In this document: positions 31,023 through 39,613 of the stretch, piece after piece
Numbering within the stretch: the stretch's first letter is position 1
Layout of the letters: the number at the start of each line of letters is the position of its first letter
Assembly (NCBI GenBank): GCA_021372675.1
Contig: JAJFTZ010000062.1
Span: forward strand, 1 to 43,210
Reading direction: 5' to 3'
DNA length: 43,210 bases
DNA from: Eubacteriales bacterium
GTDB lineage: Bacteria; Bacillota; Clostridia; Christensenellales; CAG-138
Notes under the pieces: model-generated
What the model saw: the letters and a program-made list of their open reading frames with translations, nothing else
The model's database searches: none
What the model was told of the DNA's origin: nothing
Position numbers and translations under genes: made by a program

Positions 31023-31544
31023 TCAGGCAAGCGGAAAATACAGCTCCATAACGGGGTGCCGGTCTCTGCCCTCGGGGCCGTAAAGCTCAATGCACTCGAC
31101 GATCTCGTGACTCCTTCGCCCGCTTTGCGGCAGCCATGTTTCGTAAAAAAGCTGCCGCGCCCTGCCGAGGGCAAGAGGCCACCCGGATACGCTTTTTGCC
31201 TGCACGACGAGCTTGGCGCAGGGGGTGTTTTCGGGGAGTTGGATTTCCTCCGCGCCGTCGATCTTATTTTTGCCGCGCGGCAGCTCCGTCACGCAGGTGC
31301 CCACGAAGTAACGGAACTTTCCCTCGCCGTCTTTTTGGAAAGTGACGGTGGCGTTATAGTAGGGCGCGGTCTTGTTTTTGATCTGCGGGGCGAGCTTGGC
31401 ATACCTGTCCACGATCACCTGCGCATCGAGGTAGACGCCCGCCTCGGTCGTCACCTTGGAACGGCCGACCGCCATGAGTTCAAAGGGCAGCTCCGTCAGC
31501 TCCACCGTTAAGGGAAGCAGTTCTTTTTTGGAAAAAATCGACAC
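31023..31544 (-). CDS. GyrI-like / effector-binding domain protein
   Basis: A 173-residue protein with the GyrI-like (AraC effector-binding) pattern: an early LPFELMAVGRSKVTT strand, RYFVGTCVTELP in the middle, and FYETWLPQSGRRSHEIVECI followed by HPVMELYFPL at the end. Stand-alone members bind small molecules or drugs and some modulate gyrase. The start is GTG at 31544, 5 bases after AAGGAGG. It is last in the peptidase operon, 36 bases after pcp; a role in ligand sensing for the operon is only a possibility. Confidence 0.8.
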   Translation of the reverse strand: MSIFSKKELLPLTVELTELPFELMAVGRSKVTTEAGVYLDAQVIVDRYAKLAPQIKNKTAPYYNATVTFQKDGEGKFRYFVGTCVTELPRGKNKIDGAEEIQLPENTPCAKLVVQAKSVSGWPLALGRARQLFYETWLPQSGRRSHEIVECIELYGPEGRDRHPVMELYFPLA

Positions 31545-31580
31545 GCGCGCCTCCTTGCTTCTGTCAGTGGGTCTCTCCTG

Positions 31581-32225
31581 TCAGTGGGTCTCCCCGCCCA
31601 CCGTTTTGATATCCTCCTTTTGGAGGATGGTGACCTCCGCCGCGATGCGGAGCGCGTCGCTGATCATCGAAGAGGTCATGCTCGGGGTGGTGGCGGGAAG
31701 GTTCACGGCCTGCTCCGTCACATAGGGCACATGGATGAAACCGCCGACGATATTCGGCCATTCTTTTTGGATGTAATAAAGGAGATAATACATCACGTCG
31801 TTGCACACATAGGTGCCCGCGGTATAGGATACGGAGGCGGGTATACCGTTTTTCTTGAGCGTTTCGACAATGGCCTTCACGGGCAGGCGGGTAAAATAAG
31901 CGTTTTCGCCGTCCTCAAAAATGGTCTCGCCTACGGGCTGATGCTTTTCGTTGTCCGGAATGCGGGCGTCCTGATAGTTGATGGCCACAAACTCCGGGGT
32001 GATCGTGGCGCGCCCGCCCGCCTGCCCCACGCAGATCACATAATCGGGCTTGTAAAGCTCCACGGCCTCCTTCATCTTTGCCGCGCCCTTGCGGAAAACG
32101 GTGGGAATTTCCACCTTAACGACCTCCGCGCCCGCGATAACGTCGGGCAAAAGCTTTACAGCCTCGTTGGCGGGGTTGATGGATTCGCCGCCGAAGGGGT
32201 CGAATGCGGTAAACAGGATTTTCAT
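31581..32225 (-). CDS. pcp: Pyrrolidone-carboxylate peptidase
   Basis: A 214-residue pyroglutamyl peptidase I. It begins MKILFTAFDPFGG, the family signature. The catalytic triad is visible as Glu78 (TPEFVAIN), Cys141 (GTYVCNDVMYY) and His165 (GGFIHVPYV), the same spacing as in characterised Pcp enzymes. It removes N-terminal pyroglutamate from peptides in the cytoplasm. The start at 32225 follows GGAGG. It is located downstream of DUF969/DUF979 membrane proteins and an aminopeptidase, a block that points to peptide salvage. Confidence 0.95.
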   Translation of the reverse strand: MKILFTAFDPFGGESINPANEAVKLLPDVIAGAEVVKVEIPTVFRKGAAKMKEAVELYKPDYVICVGQAGGRATITPEFVAINYQDARIPDNEKHQPVGETIFEDGENAYFTRLPVKAIVETLKKNGIPASVSYTAGTYVCNDVMYYLLYYIQKEWPNIVGGFIHVPYVTEQAVNLPATTPSMTSSMISDALRIAAEVTILQKEDIKTVGGETH

Positions 32226-32243
32226 ACGCATGTCCTCCATGAT

Positions 32244-33221
32244 TTAGTCTTCGATCAAAATACCGTCCTTCATGAGGATCGTGCCGTCCATAAAGACGGT
32301 TGGGCGAAAGCACACGAGGTCGTAATGGCCCGCGGCGTCGCTTTGCCCGCCGAGCGTAAGGTTGCGCCCCATGCCGATGTGGAACGTCCCGAAGGCGGAT
32401 TCATCCTCGATATAGCAGTTGCCGGTACAGCGCCCGAAAAGGTTCAGGCCCAGGCCGAATTCAGCGGCAACGAGCATATTCCCGTCACGAAAGCTCGCGA
32501 TGTAGGCGCGAAGCCTTTCGCCGTCGGCGCTGTTTTCGATGGAAACGGCCCTGCCGTTTTTAAATTCGATACGGAGGGGCTTTTCCGGCGCGCCGATGTA
32601 GCCGAAGGAGCCGTCCACCGCCATAACGCCGTTCGTGCCCGTTTCCACGGGCGCGATATAGGCCTCGAAGCAGGAGGAATCGCACCGCGTACCGTTTGAA
32701 AAATCGCCCGAAAAGAAATTCGCGCGCCGCCCTCTGATGTCGAGCGTAAGGTCGGTGCCGGCGGGGGTTGTGACGCGTATCTCACGGCAGTTTTCCATGT
32801 GGGCTAAAATGCCGCGCGCTATTTCCCGCACCCTTACGGGGGACATAGCCATAAAATCAAAGCCCAGCATGGGCTTGCCGTCGTTGGCGGAAAGAGGAAG
32901 AGAAAGGTAGCGGCGGCCCGCCGCCGTTACCGTACTGATCTTTTTCGAAGTGATAAGGGAATAGCGCGTCGCGCCTATGATGAATTCGCTCGTATCGAGC
33001 GCGGAGGCATAGGGCTCGGCGCCCAAAATGGCGGCCGCCTGCTCCCGCTCCACGGGAAGGAGGAGGAGTTTTTCCTCCGCGCCCACCTTTCGCGCGGCGG
33101 CGGCGAGAAGCTCCGCCTGCGCCCTGCAGCTTTCATCGGTGAGTATGGTGAGGGTATTCCCGCTTTTTATATGCAGCCACTCGTTGACGACGATGGATGC
33201 GCCCTGTTCGACTGTCGGCAT
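32244..33221 (-). CDS. M29-like aminopeptidase
   Basis: A 325-residue protein resembling the M29/NicX-like metallopeptidase family. Expected metal-site segments are present in order: APVETGTNGVMAVDGSFGYI (Glu), VAAEFGLGLN (Glu), FGTFHIGMGRN (His) and AAGHYDLVCF (His/Asp). Members release N-terminal residues from peptides. The position directly upstream of pcp (18-base gap) supports joint peptide breakdown. Substrate preference is unknown. Confidence 0.75.
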   Translation of the reverse strand: MPTVEQGASIVVNEWLHIKSGNTLTILTDESCRAQAELLAAAARKVGAEEKLLLLPVEREQAAAILGAEPYASALDTSEFIIGATRYSLITSKKISTVTAAGRRYLSLPLSANDGKPMLGFDFMAMSPVRVREIARGILAHMENCREIRVTTPAGTDLTLDIRGRRANFFSGDFSNGTRCDSSCFEAYIAPVETGTNGVMAVDGSFGYIGAPEKPLRIEFKNGRAVSIENSADGERLRAYIASFRDGNMLVAAEFGLGLNLFGRCTGNCYIEDESAFGTFHIGMGRNLTLGGQSDAAGHYDLVCFRPTVFMDGTILMKDGILIED

Positions 33222-33248
33222 GTTTTATCGATCACCTTGTTTTTCTTT

Positions 33249-33277
33249 CCGGGAAGGGCGCAAACGGCCCTTCCCGG
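33249..33277. repeat. Hairpin between permease and aminopeptidase genes
   Basis: CCGGGAAGGGC and GCCCTTCCCGG form a perfect 11-bp stem with a 7-base loop in the 70-base gap. No T-run follows on the minus (coding) strand, so it is more likely an mRNA-stability or processing element than a terminator. Confidence 0.5.
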
Positions 33278-33291
33278 GAGCAAAAGAACGG

Positions 33292-34251
33292 TTATGCTGC
33301 GATCAGCATATAGCAAATTTGGAAGATGAGGATGATCACGGCGGGTACGATCTGCCGTTTGATGACGCCGTACTTGTTCTTCATTTCGAGGATCGCCACC
33401 GGGGTGATGTTGAAGTTCGCGGCCATGGGCGTGCAGAGGGTGCCGCAGTAGCCGCAGGTGAGCGCCAGCATACCCACGATCACCGGGTTCGCTCCGTACG
33501 CGAGTACGAACGGGCCGCCGATGCCTACGGTGATGACCGTGATGGCGGCAAACGCGTTGCCCATGATAATCGTGAACAGCGGCATCGCGATGCAGTACAC
33601 GATGATGCCTATGGTAACGTTGCCCGCGGGGATGACCTTGCCGACATAGCCCGCGATCACGTCGCCTACTCCGGCCGCGGTGAACACGGCGCCGAGCGCG
33701 CCCAAAAGCATGGGCAGCATGCTCAGCTCGCCCACCATATCGAGCAGGCGGCGGGAATCGTTGATGAACGTGGAGGGCTTGTTCTTCTTATCGAAGATCA
33801 TCACAAGGATCGCGCCCACGAGCACGCCGCAGCCCACGCCCACGAGCGCGTTGAGCTTGGTGAACAAGGCGAAGCAGAGAGCGAACAGGCCGATGCAAAG
33901 CGCGGGGATGAAGATCTTCATGCCGATCTTTTCAAACTGCTTGTTCATTTCCTCGGCGCTGGGGGCTTCGCTCTTGCCGGGGCCCATCTTTTTGATGATG
34001 GCGGGAGCGGCCATGATGATGACGAGGATGCCCGTCACGAGCGGACCCCATGTGAAGTTGGCGTTGAGGAATTTGCCGACGAGGAAGATAAGGGCCAAAG
34101 CGCCCCAGAAGATAAACGTGCCCACCCTGTGGGGGTTCTCCTCGTCGCGAAGGTTTTTGATGCCCGTATTGAGCGCAACGAGGCCCATCAGGAAATACAA
34201 GATTTCAAGCAGAATGTTGCTGGGCGTCATTTCCGCAAGGTATGCAAACAT
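33292..34251 (-). CDS. DUF979 family membrane protein
   Basis: A 319-residue protein with about 8-9 transmembrane segments, e.g. ILYFLMGLVALNTGI, VGVGCGVLVGAILVMIF and IIVYCIAMPLFTIIMGNAF, and GYCGTLCTPMAANFNITP near the end. It matches the DUF979 family, which is found with DUF969 and Pcp. It abuts the DUF969 stop without a gap (TAAATG), so the two probably form one complex. A transporter for peptides or pyroglutamate is a reasonable inference from gene neighbourhood only. Confidence 0.85.
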   Translation of the reverse strand: MFAYLAEMTPSNILLEILYFLMGLVALNTGIKNLRDEENPHRVGTFIFWGALALIFLVGKFLNANFTWGPLVTGILVIIMAAPAIIKKMGPGKSEAPSAEEMNKQFEKIGMKIFIPALCIGLFALCFALFTKLNALVGVGCGVLVGAILVMIFDKKNKPSTFINDSRRLLDMVGELSMLPMLLGALGAVFTAAGVGDVIAGYVGKVIPAGNVTIGIIVYCIAMPLFTIIMGNAFAAITVITVGIGGPFVLAYGANPVIVGMLALTCGYCGTLCTPMAANFNITPVAILEMKNKYGVIKRQIVPAVIILIFQICYMLIAA

Positions 34252-34950
34252 TTATTTGGCCTCCTTTGCGTATTGTTTTGTCTCAGCCACATAGTATTTT
34301 TTCCTAAGGTTTCTATCGGTGATGAAGTAGTACACGATAGCCACCAGCGTGGCGAAGATGGCGACGGGAAGCTCCACGCTCGCAAGGTCGAGAAGCTCTG
34401 CCTTATAGCCCAGCCCGTCGAGGGTGGTCTGCACCAAAATCGCTCCGGCGCCACCGACGAACAGCACCTGGCCGAAGAACCATGTGATGTTTTCCATACC
34501 GGCGCCCATGCCCTTGAGGGCTTCCACATGATCCTCATTAGGGGTCTTGCCGGAGGCCTCGATCGCGCCGATCGCCATAGGCATCACAACGGGACGGACG
34601 AAACCGGCCGCGCCGCCGAAGCTCACGTTGAACGCCGCGAAGAAGACGCGCATCACGCCATACGCGCCGATCACAAGGCCCGCGGTGCTGTTTTTGACCT
34701 TGGATATAAGCTTTGTGGCCGCCGCCTTAAGCCCGTTGCGCTCCAAGGTCCCCGTGAGCACCATGATGGCGATGAAGATACACATGCTCCTGTTGGAAAC
34801 GAACGCCGTGCCGAGGGTGTTGAACAGCCCGTCGATGCCTATGCCGCCCGTGAGAGCGGTGACGAGGGCCGCGAGAATGATGGTCGCGATCGGGTTGATG
34901 TTGAGCGCAAAGCCGATCACTACGATGAATACGCCGATCAGTTTTATCAT
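34252..34950 (-). CDS. DUF969 family membrane protein
   Basis: A 232-residue membrane protein with five to six hydrophobic segments (LIGVFIVVIGFALNINPIAT, then ATLVAIVYYFITD near the end) and the loop VSFGGAAGFVRPVVMPMAIG. It matches the DUF969 family, the constant partner of DUF979. It is placed between the M14 peptidase and DUF979 genes in the same direction. Function is not experimentally known to me; see the partner entry for the transport hypothesis. Confidence 0.85.
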   Translation of the reverse strand: MIKLIGVFIVVIGFALNINPIATIILAALVTALTGGIGIDGLFNTLGTAFVSNRSMCIFIAIMVLTGTLERNGLKAAATKLISKVKNSTAGLVIGAYGVMRVFFAAFNVSFGGAAGFVRPVVMPMAIGAIEASGKTPNEDHVEALKGMGAGMENITWFFGQVLFVGGAGAILVQTTLDGLGYKAELLDLASVELPVAIFATLVAIVYYFITDRNLRKKYYVAETKQYAKEAK

Positions 34951-35007
34951 AATGTTCCCCCTTGTTAAATTTGCGTTGGTTATAAGTGCTGTCTTTCGGC
35001 TTTTCCC

Positions 35008-38000
35008 CTACACGGGAAGAGAAATTATGGGGCGTTTGCGTACGGCCCTTATTTGAAGGCCCTCCTCCTTTCCTTCGGTCGTTTCCTCATATATGCACCC
35101 GGCGCCGCGCAAGAGGGCTATCCCCGCGAGGAGATGCATCGCATGCGTACGCGCGCACAGGTACAGATAATCGCCCTGCGCGGTTTCGTCCGCGACCTCC
35201 GCCGTGTAGGAAACGGAGGTGATCCAGGGGAATCGCACCGCCATGTAACCGTGCTTGGGGTTGTAGGTCGAGGGAACCCAGTAGTTGATCATATTTTTAT
35301 AGTAGTCGGCGGGAAAAAGCTTGGGCATCCACCGGTGCGCGTACTTCTCGTGCCTGTCGCGCCAATCGGCGTTCCAAGCGCTTATCTCGCCATCCTGCAG
35401 CATGGCTTCTGCCACGGCGTCGGCCCATTGCCTGTTAAGCCTTTCGTTGAAGCGGTATGCCGTATCCGAAATGTACCAGAAGTAGCCGTACAAAAGCGCG
35501 CGCGGCAGCCAAAATCCCTTGAACCACGGCGAGGTATAACCCGAAAACTGCTGCTCCCATTCGTGCGACGGTACGCCGTGGCAATCCGCAAACACATCGG
35601 GCAGCCAGCGGTAATAGTGGTCGCGTATGCAAAACGCCTCGGTGTGTATGGTATCCACGTCGAAATAATCCCAGTAAAACTCCTTGCCGAGCGCGTTGTA
35701 GCGGGCGATGTGAAGCTTCCACGTGGGGTGGTCCTTTTGCAGCTCGTAGTGGATGGCGGCGCCGTCCGCGTTTTCGAAAGGGATGAAAACGAGGTTCAAC
35801 TCGTCTCCAAGCCCCTCGTAGGCCTTGTCCGTAAGGATGGCCTTGAGCGTTATGAACACGGCGTTGGTGCCCGATACCTCGTTGGCATGGTGGCGGGCGT
35901 TCACAAGCTCCACGGGGTTTTTTGTTATGAGCTTCACGCGGGACACATAGCCTTTGTGCGAGGGTAAAAGCCTTACGGCGTAAATATCCCGCCCCCGGTA
36001 CGTTTCGCCCGCCCGATACACGCTTATGCCGCGCACACGCTTAAGCTGCTCTATGACGCGCATAGATTCGGCGTAGCCTATAAGCGAGCGCTCCATAATA
36101 TCCACATCGCCGATATCCATATCCTTTTCCGCCGCCGTTTCCTTGGGGAGCACGGCGGTGTACGCGCGGTTGTTGTGCCGCAAAACAAGCCTGCCGTAGC
36201 CGTTCAAATAATGCGCCATCTCGGCAAAGCCCTCGCCGCAGAGCGCCGCGTAAGCGGCGATCATGGGGGCGGCGCTTTCGTCCGCGTTCACGTCGAAAAC
36301 GAGCGCAAGCCCTTCGCTTTCAAGGTACACGGCGCTTATCACCGCGCTTGTGCACGCGCTTTTCCCGGCGGCGACGCGGCCGCCGTCCTTCAGCTCTATC
36401 ACGGGCTCCTTGAAGCGCTGCCGGTAATGCGTCATCATGAACTTGGGCCTGCCCTCGGCTTTTCGTATGACGGGAAGGAAAAGCCCGGGCGCGTCCAGCT
36501 TCTCGCCCGAGGTATTGAGTCCAAGCACCTTGAACATATCGAGCCCCGCGAAGTAGATATCCTCGTGAAGTGCGTTGAGGGGATCCACGCGATCCTCGCG
36601 GACGGCTAAAAGGCGCTCCGGCTCGCTCGCCGTGATATCGAGGCGCATCTGCGCGAAAAAGGGCTGCATCGCAGCCGAAGGCGCCCCGCCGCAAAGCGCG
36701 AGACCTTTGCAGTAAGGAAGCACTTCGCTCTGGTAAACGTCCCAAATGCTTTCAAGGTCGGTTTTGACGCGGCAATCGAGCACCGTTCCCCCGTTCACCT
36801 TGGCGCGTAAAAAACCCGTGGCGGGGTGTACAAGGCCCATTTCGGGGTAAAGATCGAGATAGGGCCGCTCCTCATACGCCGCCTTGTAAAAATCCTCTAA
36901 AATAAGCTCGCCCGCCGCGCCGTAAGCGCGCACGCGGTAGGTGATATCCTCGCCGCCTTCGTAGGCTTCAAACACAATATCGTTTCTGTCGATGCCAAGC
37001 TCAGGCGCGATCACGTCGTCGATGGGGAAAAGCTCCTGCAAATACCTCAGGGGCAGGTCAAACCAGCGGGCGGGGTCGCCCATGGCGGTGGCATAGCTCG
37101 GGGAAGCGCCGTTTTCATCGCCCCAATCCGTAACGCCGGGGCGAAGGAAGGGCTTAAAGCCCACCTCGATTCGCTTCACGCCGCTGCCCATGAGCCGCGG
37201 GGCAACGCGCTCCTCGAGCCATGAGAAGCCCTGCTTATAGGCGCACAGCACCTCGGCATTCTCCAAGGCTGCGCCTTCGCCCTCGATGAGAGCGGCGGCG
37301 GTTTTGATAAATGCGCCGCGCACGGGCTTATCCTCGCTCAGCGCGCCGTATAGCTCCACGCGGTCGCCTTTTTTGAGAAGCGGCAACAAGAATTCCCGAA
37401 GTATGCACTCCGCCTTCTCGACTTCCCACTCAAGCTCGAAGCTCTTTTTTGTAACCTCCTCGAGGTCGATATACGACGAAAACGCGGTATGCGGCCAGCG
37501 CCGCTCGAGTGCCGCGCGCTTTTCCTCCACCTTGGGGGAAAAGCCGCAAGTCGCGCCTACGGCCCTTTCGCCAAGCGCCAATAGCGCCGCCGTCTGCCCG
37601 TCCAGATCGCCCATACGAAGGCTCCTGATCATCCGCTCCGCACAGTCGGTAAGGCTCGTTTCCTCCGCGGCGAGCGGAAATTTGCCGGCGAATTCCGCCA
37701 TGAACGCGGCTGCGTCCTCGCCGCCCGTGACGATTGCGTTTACGCGGCCGTCGCGCTCGAGGCGTATGCCCGGCCTGCCGCCATCCTCAAAGCGCACGAG
37801 GTTCATTTCCCCATCGTCCGCGTCCGCAAGAAGCGGATACTCTATGCCCGTGGTCTCCATGCCAAAGCGTGCCGCGAGGTCGCACATGGCGGAAAGCCGC
37901 CCATAGCCCAGCGTATCCGGCAGGAGGAATTTCACATTCTCGCGGTCGGGCAAGCCGTCGTTATCGTCGTCGAAAAGCAGCAGCCCGGTTTCAAAAATTC

Positions 38001-38418
38001 CCTCGAGACCTATTTGCGCGCGGTCGTAACGCGGGCGCATGGGCCGCGCGGCGTCCGAAGCGGCCGCATATCCCTCTATGGCGCCGCGGCGCGAGAACGA
38101 CGTTATGCCCGTTAAGCCCACGTAGTTTTCCGCGATAAAGCGGTACGCCGCCTCCGCGCGGCCGTTGAGCCGCACGCCAACCACATTGTTTTGCCGTGAC
38201 AGCGAAAACCCGTCGGAATAAAAAACGGCGCCGCAAGGGGCGCTGCAAACGCAGAAATAAAGCGTATCCTCACAGGCGGCCGCGCGCTCCAGCACAGGGA
38301 ACTCCATAGCGACGGCGTGAAATCCGATAAGGTGCGCGAGCTCCACGGCAAAACGACGCTCCTCGGAGCGCATGTCCGGCATCCAACAAAGCTTCACATG
38401 CTGAAACGGATCGCTCAT
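35008..38418 (-). CDS. M14-family zinc carboxypeptidase with ~800-residue N-terminal region
   Basis: A 1136-residue protein without signal peptide. The M14 domain lies at about 790-1080: zinc ligands HxxE in NARHHANEVSG (~residue 840) and His in FADCHGVPSHE (~944). M14 enzymes remove C-terminal residues or act on gamma-linked peptides. The N-terminal ~780 residues are of no family I can name; they include an acidic DDDNDGLPD loop like a calcium-binding motif. The start at 38418 has GAGG 8 to 12 bases upstream. It heads the operon with DUF969, DUF979, M29-like and Pcp proteins. Confidence 0.82.
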   Translation of the reverse strand: MSDPFQHVKLCWMPDMRSEERRFAVELAHLIGFHAVAMEFPVLERAAACEDTLYFCVCSAPCGAVFYSDGFSLSRQNNVVGVRLNGRAEAAYRFIAENYVGLTGITSFSRRGAIEGYAAASDAARPMRPRYDRAQIGLEGIFETGLLLFDDDNDGLPDRENVKFLLPDTLGYGRLSAMCDLAARFGMETTGIEYPLLADADDGEMNLVRFEDGGRPGIRLERDGRVNAIVTGGEDAAAFMAEFAGKFPLAAEETSLTDCAERMIRSLRMGDLDGQTAALLALGERAVGATCGFSPKVEEKRAALERRWPHTAFSSYIDLEEVTKKSFELEWEVEKAECILREFLLPLLKKGDRVELYGALSEDKPVRGAFIKTAAALIEGEGAALENAEVLCAYKQGFSWLEERVAPRLMGSGVKRIEVGFKPFLRPGVTDWGDENGASPSYATAMGDPARWFDLPLRYLQELFPIDDVIAPELGIDRNDIVFEAYEGGEDITYRVRAYGAAGELILEDFYKAAYEERPYLDLYPEMGLVHPATGFLRAKVNGGTVLDCRVKTDLESIWDVYQSEVLPYCKGLALCGGAPSAAMQPFFAQMRLDITASEPERLLAVREDRVDPLNALHEDIYFAGLDMFKVLGLNTSGEKLDAPGLFLPVIRKAEGRPKFMMTHYRQRFKEPVIELKDGGRVAAGKSACTSAVISAVYLESEGLALVFDVNADESAAPMIAAYAALCGEGFAEMAHYLNGYGRLVLRHNNRAYTAVLPKETAAEKDMDIGDVDIMERSLIGYAESMRVIEQLKRVRGISVYRAGETYRGRDIYAVRLLPSHKGYVSRVKLITKNPVELVNARHHANEVSGTNAVFITLKAILTDKAYEGLGDELNLVFIPFENADGAAIHYELQKDHPTWKLHIARYNALGKEFYWDYFDVDTIHTEAFCIRDHYYRWLPDVFADCHGVPSHEWEQQFSGYTSPWFKGFWLPRALLYGYFWYISDTAYRFNERLNRQWADAVAEAMLQDGEISAWNADWRDRHEKYAHRWMPKLFPADYYKNMINYWVPSTYNPKHGYMAVRFPWITSVSYTAEVADETAQGDYLYLCARTHAMHLLAGIALLRGAGCIYEETTEGKEEGLQIRAVRKRPIISLPV

Positions 38419-38472
38419 ACCTCTTGCCTCAGGATCACATATATTGTTTAAAAATACATTTTAATTTTTGTT

Positions 38473-38501
38473 AGCATAGCAGAATTCATTCGAAAAAGCA
38501 A
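38473..38501 (-). promoter_or_regulatory. Possible promoter of the peptidase operon
   Basis: On the minus strand an extended -10, TGCTATGCT (hexamer 38478-38473), has TTGCTT 17 bases upstream (38501-38496). The boxes are weak, but this is the best match in the AT-rich leader before the M14 gene. Confidence 0.4.
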
Positions 38502-38826
38502 CAGGAGATATATGCAAAACACCTTGAAAGAAGATGCATCATTTTTATGAATTGGGGCCGAGCCTCGGAATGAAAAAGACGGGCGCTCCAAACAACGATT
38601 CCTTTCGTTCGCCAAAACGCCTAAATACGGACGTTTTTTATTTACCCTACTTTTTGCATAAAAACAGAAATAAGGTTTTGCCGCTTTCGAACTTTCATGT
38701 CCAAATGCAGGATGCTTTACTTGCCCGAAATCGAGGTTCCCTTTTCCATACCGTTTGGAGTTTTGTATTGCGGCGGAGAGCATGAGCGTCCGCTGCCTTG
38801 AAATGCGGTTTGCGCCGTTCCGCTTT
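38502..38826. other. Intergenic stretch without supported genes
   Basis: Short frames exist on both strands but none has a ribosome binding site or recognisable protein. I see no strong repeat or hairpin here. It separates the leftward peptidase operon from the rightward acetyltransferase unit. Confidence 0.5.
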
Positions 38827-38855
38827 TTGATAAGAAGCTTTCCATGTGGTATGAT
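38827..38855 (+). promoter_or_regulatory. Promoter of the acetyltransferase unit
   Basis: A -35 box TTGATA (38827-38832), a 17-base spacer and a -10 box TATGAT (38850-38855). Transcription would begin near 38862, only a few bases before the ATG of a small frame that overlaps the acetyltransferase gene. Confidence 0.65.
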
Positions 38856-38864
38856 AATTGGCAA

Positions 38865-39014
38865 ATGAACGAGAATTTGCGAAGTATGCGGCAGGGGCGC
38901 GCCCGCAACGGCATTGAAGCATCCTTTGCAAAATCCTGTTTGTACGCGCTTTCAATTTTAGATAAGCCGTGGAAGGATAGCGCCGCTTTAAACCTTGAGG
39001 AGGAGAAAATATGA
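38865..39014 (+). CDS. Possible 49-residue leader ORF overlapping the acetyltransferase
   Basis: MNENLRSMRQGRARNGIEAS continues to ...LNLEEEKI and stops at TGA overlapping the next ATG (ATGA). There is no ribosome binding site and the ATG lies within a few bases of the predicted transcript start, so translation would be nearly leaderless. The stop-start overlap suggests coupling, but the frame may be chance. Confidence 0.35.
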   Translation: MNENLRSMRQGRARNGIEASFAKSCLYALSILDKPWKDSAALNLEEEKI

Positions 39015-39445
39015 TTATATTAAAACAAATAGATGCGGAAAACTTTTGGGACGTCATAAATCTTTCCCTCGTAAAAGAGCAGGAGGACTTGGTTGTGAGC
39101 AACGCGGTTTCCATCGCGCAGGCATACGTTCAGCCTGAATGCGTCCCGCTGGCAATCTACAACGACGAAGCCTTGGTTGGCTTCGCCATGTACTGTGTTG
39201 ACCGTGATGACGGCGAATATTGGATCTATCGCCTGATGATCGACAAAGCGCATCAAAACAAGGGATATGGCAGACAGGCTATGAATAAGGTCATTGACGC
39301 CATAAAGCGGGATAACGCACATCATAAAATATATCTCGGCGTTAACAGAAGTGGAAGTATTTCCGTACATCTGTACGAAAGCCTGGGATTTGCCTTCAAC
39401 GGACAGGTGTTTGGGAAGGAACACATTATGGTTTTGGAGTATTGA
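39011..39445 (+). CDS. GNAT-family N-acetyltransferase
   Basis: A 144-residue acetyltransferase. It carries GNAT motif A with the acetyl-CoA loop HQNKGYGRQAMNKVI (Q/RxxGxG/A), preceded by the strand YWIYRLMIDK, and motif B NRSGSISVHLYESLGF. It transfers acetyl from acetyl-CoA to an amine; the HQNKGYGR type and the short length resemble spermidine or small-amine acetyltransferases, but the substrate is uncertain. GAGGAGG lies 7 bases before the ATG. Confidence 0.9.
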   Translation: MIILKQIDAENFWDVINLSLVKEQEDLVVSNAVSIAQAYVQPECVPLAIYNDEALVGFAMYCVDRDDGEYWIYRLMIDKAHQNKGYGRQAMNKVIDAIKRDNAHHKIYLGVNRSGSISVHLYESLGFAFNGQVFGKEHIMVLEY

Positions 39446-39574
39446 CCCTATCCCTTTCGCCCTCCCCCGCTACCGCCCTATGGGCGCGCGTCCCGTCTCA
39501 CGCAGCGCCTGCATCCGGTCGTCAAGCGGCGCGCGGCAGCCGCGGAAGCCGTCGGCGCCGCCGGCATACAAACA

Positions 39575-39602
39575 GAACCCCCGGAGCTTCCGGGGGTTCT
39601 TT
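39575..39602. terminator. Bidirectional terminator between convergent genes
   Basis: A perfect 11-bp stem GAACCCCCGGA / TCCGGGGGTTC around GCT, followed by TTT on the + strand and TGTTTG on the other. It lies between the acetyltransferase (+) and glycosidase (-) stops and can serve both. Confidence 0.75.
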
Positions 39603-39613
39603 GCGCCGATATC

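Noticed and set aside
30479..31051. 190-residue + strand frame through the hairpin region
   Set aside because: It runs across several perfect stems and a terminator, has no ribosome binding site and no protein-like domain.
33028..34968. 646-residue + strand frame opposite DUF979 and DUF969
   Set aside because: The sequence is His/Arg/Glu-rich, the usual product of reading transmembrane genes on the wrong strand. The membrane proteins on the minus strand are clear.
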